A stretch of DNA of 64,000 nt. Source: Hetaerina americana (taxonomy: Eukaryota > Arthropoda > Insecta > Odonata > Calopterygidae). Under the pieces are notes generated by a model. The model saw only the letters and a program-made list of their open reading frames with translations. It made no database searches and was not told the DNA's origin. This document shows, piece after piece, positions 13,901-28,900 of this stretch (the stretch's first letter is position 1; every line of letters starts with the position of its first letter). Made by a program: the position numbers and the translations under genes. The stretch lies in NCBI GenBank assembly GCA_022747635.1, contig JAKTNV010000003.1, positions 48,961,475 through 49,025,474 of the forward strand, given 5' to 3'.

Positions 13901-16900
13901 AAGTACCAACTACAGTGACAACCCAGGACAAGTTTGCAATACATCCCCACTCCTTCCACATCTTGACTCGCCAGCCTCAGCAGCCTGTGTTGCAAATCAC
14001 ATGTGATGAAGAAATGGTACTATTGAGCACTGTACTGAGCTCAACCAGTCATATGATTAGAAAGATAGTCCAAAAATGTGGGAACACCAGTTAGCCCAAA
14101 CACATCAGAAGCCAATCATTTTACCAGGTGTTCACCCGAAAACAGTAAAAATTTCTCTGAGTTTTTCAGTCCAACAAATTTATCTTGTTTTTCCCAGAAT
14201 TTCAGATCACTGGATATCCTGGCATTAGTATTTCTATGCTGCTACAGAAGCATACTATTTGACACCTGTTCCTATTATTTTCATTTTACCACCTACCATC
14301 AATAATGGCTTCCAGAGACACATCAGCTCCCTGATCAACTATCCGGCCCATCAGTGAGGATATAAATCTGGGAGCAATTGATTTTCTCATAGGCTTTGGT
14401 GGTGAAGGCAATGGCAATACAGTAGTGCCAGGATCAACTGTTGTGAAGCTTTCTTCATGAATCTTCTTCTGATCTCCTTTAGTTATGATTAAGGATGCTT
14501 GTTGCTTTACCAATGGTTGATTATCATTTATTTGCTGAATCACTTCAACTTTCTTTGCTTCTACCTTTATAATGAAAACATACAAGCATTAAGAAACTCA
14601 AGCACTTAGGAGTTCGTCTAGGGTTACATCAAAAATATGTAATACTGGAGTGATAGAAAATTCAAGGAATAGTGCAAAATTTATGCTTGTGGCAGCTACT
14701 TTTATATCTTCAATAGTAATTACTGCCACTTTAGCAATGTTAGTTATTCAGGATTAAGAATTTTTTATCCAATGATGATTAAAATCTGTTAATTACATTC
14801 AAAGACTATTTTCTAATGGTATTCTTCCCTGAGCATACACAGAATGAAATATCTTACGATACCTGCACAGGAGGTTGGTCACCAATTTGTTTTATAGCTT
14901 TTTCAGTCTGGGAAGAAATAGACTGAGAATGAGATGAAACAGCTGGTTCTCCAGACTTGTTGATTACAGATGAAAAACTACTGGAGGAAGTTTTTATCGT
15001 TTGAGTTTGGCTACTTGACTGCATAAACACAGCCCGTTTCATTGAAAATGAAGGTGAAGATAACCTATCTTCATCATCTTGGTTCAGAAGGTCAAAAGCA
15101 GGTGTTCCATTTGTGATCTCAATGATAGTTGGGGCTAAAAAAATACAGGAGAAATAAATTCATTTCAATTGATGAACAAATCATTGAAATACCAACAAAT
15201 AATAAAATCTTGATTTAGATATAAAATAACTCCCCATCTTCTGAGGTAAATTTGTACAAAATGTAAGCATTTAAGCTTATAATTACATTGTAGTAGTATT
15301 TAGGGGAGGCGACTGACAGCTGAGGTCATTTGCACCATTAGGGATGGACAGGAAAGGATGAAGGGTGGAGAAAAACCCAGGGTTGGCATTAGCTTACTCT
15401 TTGCGAAAGGTGCCAAAGGGTCCACAGCTGAACGTCCCATTTGACGGCTGGCGTACTCACCTCAAGTGCCCTCCACAAAGCACCTCAAGTAGGGATCGAG
15501 ATACCATTGACAAATATTCAACATCGCCAGGATTCGAACCAAGGCCCTCTCAGTGAGAAGCCAGTACGATAGCCACCTCACCATCTCGATCCCCTTATAA
15601 CTACATGTTAATGTTTACACCAGAGCATACTTTTTTCCATACAATGTGTCATCTATACCATGTTTACTACTGGCAATAAAAAGCAATATTAGAAGTTAGG
15701 TATTCTTTTGAGAGACTGCTTGGATGTGAATATTGGCTCTCTGCTCTCGCCTTCCATCTTTTATCATTCTTTTGTGAGTTTTTGAATGTTGAACATCCTT
15801 TCCTCATATTCCCCAAATGTATCCACCAATGAACCTCTTCAGCTTCTATGCCAGCTAGATGGTCTCCTAATGTCAACATATTACTACACCACAATTCCAA
15901 AACTTATTCTGGAGTGGAGATTTGGACAAGAGAAAAACTAATAATAAAAATATAACAAACAATAAAACTAGAATATAGAGATAAGAATATTTATCTGAAA
16001 TCTGTACATATACAAGACTTCACATATAAAAGTAGCAGTATGGGCATTAAAAGAAGAATTGTGTCAGGTGACAAAGATTGTACCAAAGGAGGGAGTTGAT
16101 GACTTGGGCATTAAATAACAATCTCTACATTTATCTGATATACCTGCATCACCATTATCATTGGCCATCTAACCATTGGCTTTAATAGGTAACAGTTTTC
16201 ATTAACATTCAGCAATCTTATTTAGGTCAAAGAATTCTAAAAGACCTTCAGCCTGATGACACCAGCAGAATTATGTACCAGTGAAACTGTTGCTTATTCA
16301 AACCAAAAATCATGGTGAGAGCATATCAGTATGATGAGATCAACTGAGCAATGCCATGGCACCTATGCACAAATATTGTAACTATGCAAAGAAAAGATTA
16401 GTGAAACCTACGGTATGGAGCATATGTTGTTTAACAGAGCTTGGATGCTTGGTTGCTAAGGTGAGAGATTGAGCATAGATAGGAAGTTTTCAAGATGTCA
16501 ATGAGGTGAATGATGGAAAAATGAAACGGATGGAAATAAAAACAAATTAATTTTTCTAAGCATTATGGAAGGAGAGTTTCTTGGAAATATTCAAAGAAGA
16601 CAGGAATAAAAGATGCATGGTGTAGCATGGATTGGCAAGGAATGTTGAATAATATAAGTAGATGCAGGAAAGGTATAGGCATGTTGAACAGAATTAAGGG
16701 CAGGAGTAAGTCTGTGAAGTTGAAGAATGGAGTATTGTAATACAAGTTGATAAGAGTAGTATTTGACTTAAGAGTCATGTCAGGTGGGGCTTTGAATACT
16801 AACTGTGGCCACTACCTGGGTCTATCAAAAACTTACCTCAACTAGTAGACTCTTCTTAATAATTTGTAAAATAATTTATTTGAGCAAAGTACAAAACTGT

Positions 16901-19900
16901 AATGATTTCATTACCTTCCACAGTAAGTTTGGCAGTGCATGTGGCTTTTCCTGCTTCATTCTCAGCAATGCAGGAGATTTTGCCAGAGAGTTCAGGTGCA
17001 GCATCAGGGATACTCAGAACTTGCCTTTCACCACTGGTCGATATCCAAAATCCTTGACCAGAAACTGGGTTATCATTGAAGCACCAACGGACCTTTTTAT
17101 TATGAAGTAAGGTAAAGATGTTCAGACCTTTTTATGCTCTAATGCTGATTAATAATAGTTCAGGTTCTATTAAATCACTTAATAAATTAAAATTAGTAAA
17201 ATAACAATATATATTAGGCATTACCTTTGGGGTTGGTCTCCCAGTTACTATGCACTCAAACTTAACAGATTCTCCTTGAGCAACATTTTTGTCAGAAAAC
17301 AGCTCCTTGAAAGCAGGAACTGTATGATTTTCTGCCAATTCCATCACTGCTGTTTTGTGCCTCTGGCTATCTGGTGTCTGCCTTGCTTTCACAATAAGAT
17401 TAGCGAAGCACTTTGCTTCTCCACTGGGATTAGTTGCCTTAACAGTGTAGACACCTCGATCATCAGGTGAGACAGAATTTATTGTCAGAGAGACTGAGCC
17501 AGAGGAATTATGATTACACTGAAATCAAAACAAAATTATTCATTACTCATTCAAGCCATAACTCCATATTTTCTTTAAAAATTTTCATTCAAGAATTAAA
17601 TAATAATGAGCCAAGAATTACCTCAATACGAGGGTTAGAAACTATTTCCTGATTGTTCAAAAGCCACTTTATCGTAGGCTCAGGTTCTCCATACACTGAG
17701 CACTCAAGAACAACTACTTCTCCTTCAGGTGCAAGCACATCTGTAAGAAGCTTGTTGAAACGAGGTGCAACTCCAATTGGTATGGATTCAACTGGCACAG
17801 CTTCAGCAGCAGGAGAAGCTGTTTCACTCACAGCTGAAAATGAAGAAAATGCAAAAAATTGAATAAATAATCTCTAAAAAATAATAACAATGGCCTCAAA
17901 TATAGATTAACTAGCACAACTGACTAACATTACTCCCCTGCCAAACCAATGGTTACAAACTCAAACATGGTCCAAGGAAAAGATTGTAAGAAGCCAATTT
18001 TTTATGATAATGCATATTTTTAGAAGTTTACAATGAGTAGGTGATGAAATTGTGAGAAACAATTATGAAGAAAAATAAGACTTTATGACATTATGTATGA
18101 GTTTCATTCTATGAACCACATAATATTCCCCAAAATAAATTAAAGAATTTGAACTTGCTAATCTAACACACGACAGTAAAACTTCATTATTTTGATCCTT
18201 TTTAATTTGAAGCATCATATATTTCAAACCTGTAATTATTCCATGACTAAAAGCTTAGAAATTAATGTACTTGCTTTTAGCATGATTGCATTTTGTATTC
18301 ATCAGACAAATTTATGAACAATTAAACAGGAGGTAGTGATTTGGTCCCATGGCATAAGCATACCTGTATTATTTATAGTGGAACCTCATAATACAAGCAT
18401 AATCCATTCCATGATATTTCTCGTAAAGTGTATCACTCATTTAGCAAAACAACTTTTTCAATATAAATTACTGTAAAACACAATTATAAATTCCATGCCG
18501 AAAAAGAATAAATCATGTAAAAGGTTTATTCAAAGACAATTATGCATACATTGTTTAGGATTGTGAATCATATTCACCTTTTCTTCTATCATGGAATAAA
18601 GAAACCAGGAATGGGAACTCAATTTATAAAAAAAAAGAATTGAAATAAATTGTAAATTATTTGTGATATGTGCCTAATTCCTTTTTACTAGACAGCTGCC
18701 AAGAGATATTTGTTTTTACCGATGCTCCAAAATTGGGTGAAAATGCAACTCAGAGCGATCATTACATAAATTTATGGTACTAATGTGCAAGTGCCTCATT
18801 AGGGCAAGGCCTCGTACACATGGTAGGTTGCAAAAGTTCCCATGGCCTCCACATCTCATTTAGCCTGCTGTTTTAGACGTAACACTTCTTGAAGGCTCGT
18901 GGAGTTTCTGCATGGTAAGCAAAAAGGGGTTTGATTTTCAAATCGCCGCTTGTATTTGTGCAAAATAGATGCGTGAGACATGTTTTCATTGCCTTGTGGC
19001 CAGGTGATGTATTTCTTTCTACTGTTATGTACACAAATATAGGTTCGCTATGAAGAGAACCATCTCATCACAATTAAAAAACATGTTGTGGAAGGTAATC
19101 CTCAGAATCTACAAGCTTTTTGAAGTCACCGATGAAGCTCTCTGCTTGCTACTTCACCATGCCTCACAATACCGTGGATGACGGTTCTTCTCATTGGCTT
19201 ATTAAATCATGCACAGTTCCCCTAAAATACTTGTTCGGCCATTGATAATCCTGTCATCTAATTAAATAAGTCAGTAAAAATCACTTTCCCCTTTTCACAA
19301 ATTATATGCTATTTAATGTTGCCGCATTGCAATTGCTTTTCATATATGCATATGACAAGCAACTTTTTAACATCGTTGAGAATATGTAAACATTGCCTTG
19401 ATACTCTTGCCACTCTATTTGAAGCATCTCTCCCCCTAGTTTTGTCCCTGCTCTTGAAGAAAAGGCCAATTTTTTATGCAGACCAATTGTTGATGTGCAT
19501 ACTAGATCAGCCATACACAATCCTTGTTCCCGATTTTCAATGATTTTACTTTTCATTTCAAAAGTTATTTTTTTCCTCTAATGGTTTTCTTCTAACAGAT
19601 TTTTTTTCGGGTTAAATATTTTAACGATTCACAAAATATTATTTAGCTTTGCACAAAAAAAATCACTAATGATAAGTTTGAATGTGAGTTTGGAAAAATA
19701 TGCAATCACCAGTGACGATAAGATGCTAGTAGAACAAATGTTAGAGACAAGCTGTAGTAAGATGTGCACAATTAATTTGGGAATTCCAAAAAGTCACCCG
19801 TTAAGTGAGTTTTTAAGGACCAACATTTTCACTCGGTATGGCAATTACTTGCTATGTGGGATGCTCATTATAAGAGGTCCCACTGTAATTGGAAAATTTT

Positions 19901-22900
19901 CTTGAGACACTGCATATCGATGTATTTTTAAAGCGAAAAGTTACATGGTTTCATTATCAAGACCATTTTTCTGTCATTGTGAGAAATTTTCTCATCCCCC
20001 CCTCCATTTCTTAGATTGGCCTATATCAATGGGAAACCAGTACACTAATTCCCTATATTGATACTTTCTATGCCAGATTGCTAGGCTTCAAACTTCTATA
20101 AATCTAGTTTTTCATTACCTTAAATAGGTAGAAAATACAAATTTTGCCAGGTCTTTTTCATAATTAGCAAAAGGTGTAAAGAATTTTAAAATAGTATACT
20201 CTTCTTAAATGACAAACTCACCTTTTACAGTAAGTCTGCATTTGCTAGAAGCTTCTCCAGCTGAGTTTATTGCAACAACCCTATAATCTCCAGAATCCTC
20301 AGTATAGGCCTCCTTAATAATTAGAGAACATCTATCTCCTTGGAATAGAAGTTGAAAATCTGGGGATTCCTTCACTGGTCGATCATCATGATACCATATG
20401 ACCTAAAGATAACCATAATTAATAAAGTAACACATGAAATAAATAAAAAAACAATAACAGCACTTTCTATGTACCCCTTCAACTACATGAATAGTATGAA
20501 AGCATTCAACTTTCCAAGGTGCTATTCAAGAAAATGCTGCAGAAATACCAAAGGGCAAAAACTGAATTAACCAGGCAAATTAATATTTAACTTCTCAATT
20601 CTGGCTTGATTTGGCATGCATTCGCAGAAATAAAATCAATGATTAACTCATGACGAAGGAGTAAAATACATGTTCACATTGATTGATTCAATGTCAATGC
20701 ACCTATATAGTTCATTTTAAACAAAATATCCCAAACACTTTCTGATTTTATGATGCATAAAAATGTTTTCCATTTTATAGATAAACTTGGATTTGGATAA
20801 ACGTGAATTTGGGAGTCAATAAAAATTGGGTAAACAATTCTCATTTGCTAAGCAGTTAGATAAATTCCAAGAAACTGCCGCAACAGTAACTTTTAATGGA
20901 GTAATCCGCTAATATGCATTTCAGTGTAGATAAAATTGAAAGAAAAAATTGATGTATCGGCATTAAAAAATCGTAAACATTTTAATTGAAGAAGATTAAA
21001 ATATTTATGCCAAAGCACTAAAATTACTAATAGGTATAATCTACTGACTGAGTATAGTTTGATTAATTTAAATTTAATTTTGAACTTAATCGTAAATGGT
21101 TTTGACAATGAATGGTAATTTTTAAACAAATAATTAACATTCATTTCAAATTTACATAAACTACTCTCTGATCCTGAAATTAATGGAATAATGAATGAGA
21201 TGGTGTTTCACAAAGAAACTGAAGTGCTTACAATATAAACCCTCAAAATTATAGAAATAAAATTTCTAACTCAATGTCATGTGTTTTTCTATGCTAATTT
21301 GACAACTAAGGTGAATTCTAATAACACCCCATCACAACTTTAGTTTCCTGATTTGAATTACCTCTATTATTTTAATTTTATTCAGATCAAAAATTTCCAT
21401 GTTCCATACAAAATATAAACTCTCATATACAATAGATATGGAGTTCTATGTTCCATTTGCATTTATCCTAGCATTTAGTTCCAATAATAACAATATAAAA
21501 AATATTTTATGTGCCCCAAGACCTGAATAAGATATATTAGGCATGCCAAGGATTGATACAATTGTCAATTAGCAAAATAATGCTAGGATTGAAAATTATT
21601 CTTAACCCTAATTCTTAGAGGTGTCTTAAGAAGTGAAAACTGTAATATGGTGACAGTTTCCAAAGAAAGTCAATTTTTTTCCCTCCTATACTATTTCAAT
21701 AGGTACTTCTATTTTAAGTTGATAAGATAATCTTTGAGGAGAAAAGTGGGTTGGATCCTGAAAAAACAAGGCAGTTAAACTTAAGTCTGTATGGGTCACC
21801 TACAAAGGTAGGCTCAGTAAAGGAGTTGGTGTTGCAAACATCTCAAGCATCTTCAGAAAGTGACCATGTACCATATCTTGACTGCATTTGCCATCCACCC
21901 CAGAGATCCACCAAGGCACAGATAACTAACCACATCACATATTAGCCCATACAACTGGTTATGCAATAATACTTTTTTATATCATATTGACCATTCAATT
22001 TATTCTTTCCATTTTTTCAATGATTTTCATTTAGGGCCTAAATCATTAAATAAATCATTATTTGAATGAGTTGTTTTCATTGTAATGCACTGTAAAAACA
22101 CCAGAACCTTCCATACCATATCACTTAGCCAACGTTTAATTTTGGAGGTAGGTTAAAATATATTAAATAAAAGAAATATAAAAACTTAAAAAATAATAAA
22201 GAATAGCATCAGTTTAGTTCTTACTTCTGGTTCAGGTTGACCAACAATAATGCAGTCCAATCTTATTTTCTCTCCTTCTTTTGATGTGATGTCATGCAGA
22301 GGCAACTGGATAGATGGTTTCACTGGTTCCATGTCACTTGCCAGTTCAGAATCAGATGTTTCCGTTGGCAAACGACCCTATAAATATATATAAAAATAAA
22401 TAAATGTATAATATTAAATTTTGCTGGTCTAAAGCTTCCATATTCAGGATTAGTTGGATCATCACTTGATATAACAGGGATGGTTCAAAACAGGTGTTCA
22501 GACAAAGTGCATATATTTTTTTCAGATGAGTATTTATTGTTTATTAAGTGTGGCCATTAATTTCATTTGTACCTATGTTTAGCATATTTTTTCTCCTGCT
22601 TAGATGTTATTGTATATTATAGGTACATTTGAATCCAATAAGGATGTTCTTTCGGATCACCTTGACCTATTTCTTCAGATTCAATTTTCAACATTAAATT
22701 ATAATAATCATGCTTTGAATGCCTCTTCATTTTTTCAACAATGGAAAAAAATTATAGATAGCTAGATTGTATCTGCTGGATCTACAGATGCACATATCTT
22801 TTCTTTGCATTCACTGTTGAAACAGGATTATGATAGTGCAAATCTGTAATGACTATTATTGATATATTACAAACTGATACATAAGTATTTAAATTTGTTG

Positions 22901-25900
22901 GACCCTGAGAAAAAATTATCTCCATTTGGTGAAAAGGTAATCAATATAATTACTCTGATTGGTATGAACTGCTGTTATCAGGGATACTCATTATTTCAAC
23001 AGATGTAATCAACATATGTAGGGATTTACTGCAAGTTTATTTTGAAACACATATGTTGGAGTTAAATATATTTGTCTGTTGAACAAAATAATTCGGTTTG
23101 ACGGTGACTTATATTTCGCTGCACAATAAGATATCAGGGAATGAAAAGTGGGTAGACAGCAGAAGAAAAATAATACATAAAATAATGCAATTCTAAACAC
23201 TACAATTATATACTTAAATTATCCTCTTTCATTTTAAAAATAGTAACTAACCTTTACTGAAACGTTGCAAGAACTTGAAGCTTCGCCACATTTATTCTTT
23301 GCGCTTACAACATATATTCCAGCATCTTTTGGAAAAGCTTCTGAGATGATAAGAGTTTCTTTTTTACCATCTGACATAAACTGTAATAATAAATTTAATG
23401 CAAATTAAACACTTATTGAACATTAATTTCAATTCATTTTAACAATCATTTACTTACTCTAACATCCCTAGTTTCCTTAATGAACTTCCCATTGTGCATC
23501 CAGGTTAGTTTTGGAGTAGGTAGTCCTTTGACTTCGCACTCCAGCTTAAGTTTCAGCCCTGCACGTGCCATTACATTGGATAGAGGGATGACAAATGAAG
23601 GTGCCTCTGATGGCTCAATAGCTAAAAAATAGAATAATTCAAGCACTTATGTCAATAAGAGCGGAAATATTAAAGTTATGATGTATTTTCTAACCCGAGA
23701 TTTGCACTAATGGACAAATGGACTCATATTATTACTAGTGATTTTTGAATGTATTTATAAACTGTGATGCCTGGATATGTGCTGGTACTACACGGGCTAT
23801 TGTGACACTTAAAATTCATTTTCTGAATTGACATTTTATGGGATCATCAGAGACGGATTGGGTTTCCACAAGTTTTGAATATGGTGGGCACCAAAACAAC
23901 TGACTGACATACAAAGAGGTCAAAGACTGGGTATGGCAGTGATTTTTCAAGTACTATAAAAAACTTAGTAGTTTGAGATGAAAAATAAAGCTGAACATTA
24001 ACTCTACCACCAGCTTTGAAGTGCAATTTGTTTTCTACATGCAGAGGTTACAAAGGCCGTGGAGATCAATCATAACCATTTTGTGTTATGGCAGTAATGT
24101 TGTCAGTGACAGTACCGTGAGAAATTCATGCAGAAAATTCAGAGAGGGGGCACATATGTGCATGACAAGGGGGAAAAGGGCAATAATTAATAGTGACAAA
24201 TATACTTGTTCAAAGATAAAAAAAGGATGATAAATTTTCACTATGAATAAGCCTTTGGATCAGATTAAGCCAATTCCAAGAATTGCACAGAATGTGATCA
24301 TCACAGACAGATTGGGTTTCCACAAGTTCTGTGCATGGTGAATTAAAAACAAAAAAAGCAAAAAAACTGACTGACATTCATAGAATTCAAAGCATTGGTA
24401 CCATACTGACGTCCTTGAGGTCTAATAAAATGAAAGAGACAAATTTATAAACAGAATTTTGACTGAGGTTGAGACATGGGTCAGTTTTGTGAATTTAGCG
24501 GAAAAGAAAAAGTCCAAAAAGTGAATTCACACTTCTCTATCTAAAAGCCCAAAAAAATCAAGCAAGCACATAGTGAAATAAGAAAACTGTCATTTTCCAC
24601 AGCCACTTCTACTTAAACAAACACAACTGAACTGAAAATTTATAGTACCAGTGTCTTGAAACTGCAAGGGGATTTTGTTGACTGAACTCATGATGTCAGG
24701 GATCTCATCAATAATATCAGAAATTTATTGTGAAACAAAACATCTTAGGTGAGTGAAGCCAAGCCGCCTGCATGGGATGCTAAAATTGGATCCTAATCCT
24801 CTGCACATAAACGCTTGGCAAGACATTGCAGCTGAGGACAAGGTGTTTACTCAAGCGGTTCAAGTACAAGACTGTAGACCAGTCCTCTTTTGCCCCAGAC
24901 TTGGTGCTGAAAAGCTACCACCTCTTCCCCAAGATGATTCAATAATGAAAAAAATAAGCAGCTAATGGTCAACAACTGGCTGGGTACCCTGGTAGGACCA
25001 TTTTTCAATAAGGGACTGTAAAAGCAAGTGTAAAATCATGACAAATGCCTGAATGTGGATGGCAACTACATGCATTGAGAAATAATGGAGATGTGTAAGA
25101 CTCCATTGTTAATAATAACAAGTTTACTTCTATATTAGTTTTTTCCATTAGTCAATTGCAAGTTAATTTCTTAATAGCTTTCATAACACAACTGCTTCAT
25201 AAACAAAAGACTGTTAGAGCCATCTTATCTAAACCTATAAATAAAAGATATGCTCAGTTTGATTTCAGGTTCTTTAGTAAGCAATACAAAATTAGACAAA
25301 CATTAAAAAACATGGAGATGAGCTGGGTGCCTAATGAGGGAAAAAGTGGTATTTTTCAATAATAATTTATGGCATCTATTATCAGGCAGGAGGAGAGTCT
25401 GTAATCAATTTATGTTATACTGACTAATTTCTCCACATTTGAACTGCATCAAAATCTTAGTAATGGCTACACTGAGGTATTCAAGATACTGACATACTTC
25501 CAAACCAAAGAAAAAATGCCTTGGTATATGCTACACAAGATTTTAATAACTGAAATTAAAGAAAAGGTGATGGCATTTCAGATTTCACTCTTCGTAATCA
25601 GTAAATTGCACTTAATGTTTTCAGGAGAGGTTTTGGTTTTGATATAGTGGATTAAGACCAACTGTGTATTTCAGTTTAACTTTTCGAAATACCACAAAAT
25701 TGGAGATATTCTACTCTCAACTTTTTGCATCTCTCTATTGCAACTATTCCTGCGCAGGTATTTTAATACAGATTAAGTTATTGTATAAGAGAATTCACAA
25801 CTCATTTCATGCCACATTTGATGAAAATCAGAAGATGAAATTTGACATTTAATAGGATTTCAAGTGAAGCATACATAACCTTACAAAAAAAACTCATTTC

Positions 25901-28900
25901 CTAATTGTATATGACACAAGGTGTATTCATTACAAGAGCTTCCAAGGCTGCACATTTATCCGAATACAGTGAATAACATGGATGGAAATCGCCATAAAAT
26001 TTGGCACAAGATATGAATATCTAGCTATAAAAAGAAAAAAGACTTACCTTCAACCATTAGTTTAGCTTTGCTCTCTTCACTTCCAACACAATTTGTAGCA
26101 CGACATCTATATTCAGCCTGATCATCAAGAAAAACTTCTTCAAAACGTAGGATTGCTTCACCATTGTTGTATGTGATTACATAATCTGGACTAGCATCAA
26201 TGCAGTTCTCTCCTTTGAACCATTGCACTGTTGGCAATGGATTGCCAGAAACACTACACTCCAACTGGAATGATGAGCCCTCCTTAGCAGTTGAAGGTAC
26301 CAAATTGCGTGTAAATAATGGTGGAGTTAGCTGGTCTTGCATTTCAGCTTCTGTGAAAAGTTGGTATATGGATAGGGTTCAACAAAAGTTAAATAAAAAT
26401 GGTTCAAGTAAGAAAAACATAAGAAGATGGTGAAAATTTTTTAAAAATTTTTATCTGAGTTAAACAGTGTGTAGTAGTTTACTGGGCTACTGACCAGAAA
26501 ACGCGGGTCCCATTCCAATATGGGTGGCATATTAAGGTACCCTTAGCCTCATCAAAACTCTGTGAATTTTTTAGTACCAGATCTTACTGGGAAACCATAG
26601 GGGAAGAAAATAGCCTCCTTACCCTGATATGAGAATTCCACATGCCATTGGGCTTATTATCAGATCAGGTCGAACCTCATTTTTCAAACCAACCCTCAGT
26701 TTGATCACTGTGGTTTTTTATATGAAATAAAAGGAAAATAATTTACCCAACACTGGCATTCAATCCTTTTAATCTAACGAATTCTATAAATTCCCACTGA
26801 TATTCCTTGCAATTTAAAAAAAATGTACTTGTCACTATTAGCAATCTACACCACCCATTACAATTCTAAGACTCAGGTAACACTCAAAATTTGCAGGATA
26901 AAAATCTTTTTCATAATAAAAAATTGAAGTTAAACTGCACAGACAAGAGCTATTATCGTTGACATTGATTCAGTTGGCTGAAGCTCACAGGTGATATATC
27001 TGGTCAAATAGTGGTGGGCACGGCGAGCACTCGCCCCTACGCTGTCTCAAGTCAGCATACCAAGTGCATGTCCTTCACCTGTTTGTGGTTCATTAGAAGG
27101 CGAGGAAAGCAGTGAGCACAGAATTTTATATTTAAGATTTTATTTTAGATTGGATAAACTCATTAGATTTTATCCTAAATCTATCCAACAGAAGTGACTA
27201 TTCTGGCCTTTTTTTTAACATATACTAGTGACAATGACATAGAAAGCATTGAAATAAAACACGAAGTAACTATTTTCACTTGATTTATACATATAAAATG
27301 TATTGAAAGGGTATGCGATGGGTGGGTGTAGATGATTTTGAGACAATTCCTTCATTTCACTTTCTTCATGGTTGAATAAATCAAATAGCAATTTTTACGA
27401 AACCAATTGATCCAAAAAATTCCAGTTAAATTTGACGTGGGTAATATAATGGTGCTGAACTTTACCAGCTCTATTTGAGAGAAAATAGGATTCATTTTAT
27501 AGTTTTTCAAAATTCTTTTTTCTTCCTGTAGCTGTCCCCATGTTTAATCAATTCTAGTTCATTTTAAATAAATTTGTAAAAGATACACACATTCATTCCA
27601 TTATTATATACAAAGGGTGGGTATGAAAATTTTCAATTGGAAGTCGCATCACTCCAAGATCATTAACTGGCATTCTAATTACACTATATATTTTTTTTAA
27701 GTATTAGTTGATTCATGTATTCTTAGGTATCTGATTAAGTTACACTTGAAGCAATATATAGAAAATAAGAGTTCAGGCATATTAAACTCTTATTCTCATT
27801 AAAGTAGAATTAAATGCTGCAGATCCACCATTAAATTAAACATGAAAGTCTTGGTGGAGGTGCACGTCATCAACAAAAAATTTAAAGGATTGAATTATGC
27901 AACATGTCTTTTTTCAATCATATTAAAAATATGTATTTCATGTATTTTTATTTATTTTGTGAGGGTTAAATAAAAAATATTTGACACCCTACCTTTGACA
28001 TTAAGCATGGCACTAGTTTCAGCAGTTCCAGCTACATTAGTAGCTTTGCAGGTAAATTTAGCTGAATCCTCTGCAAAAGTTTCTTCAATTGTAAGTGAAC
28101 ACACACCTTCAGTATATTTAGTGTGGTAATCGGGATTACTCTGGATTGAAATTCCATCTTTATACCAAATTATATCAGGAACTGGGTCTCCAGTAACCCT
28201 GTTAAGAGTTAAAATGGAATAAAAATATTGGTGAAAATATATGAAAACATATATTTAATTTTAATTCATTTATTTTTCTAAGTTATTATTTTGCATATCC
28301 ATTTATTTTTCTGAGCAAGTGTCATAAAGGAGTATCTTTTCTAATAATAATATCAAATATATTATTCCTTTTCAGTAACATGTTGCTCAGCAATTCCTAG
28401 AAAAAATAATTATAAATTATTTTATGAATTCATGTATATATGCATATAATCTTGGAAAGAATACACATTAGAAAATTCTTCAAGTAAATAATTATTTGAT
28501 ACAGCAGGGAGTTTTAAGGCAGGCAAAATGCAGAATAAATAATGTTTACAATTAAATATTTCTTTATAATAATTAAAAATATTGACCACCCCACCATATT
28601 ATTCAATTAGATCTGCAGTATATTATAAAAAAAATATAGAGCTACTTAAGTAACAATAGCAATTTACCTTCAAGCCACCTTGAAAAAGTAAACTGAATGC
28701 AATTACCAAGCATTACGGCAAGCCAAGTGTTTCAGGGATAGTCCTGGTGCTAAATGATGGATTATATTTGTCATGCAAATAAGAATTAAAGACTTTAAAT
28801 GCTAATGTTTCTTTTATGGATGTACTTGGAATTTGCTGGTTTGTAATTTAGAATTTGAAAACCAAAATTCTCTAAAAGAGATAAGAAAGGTTACACTGAA

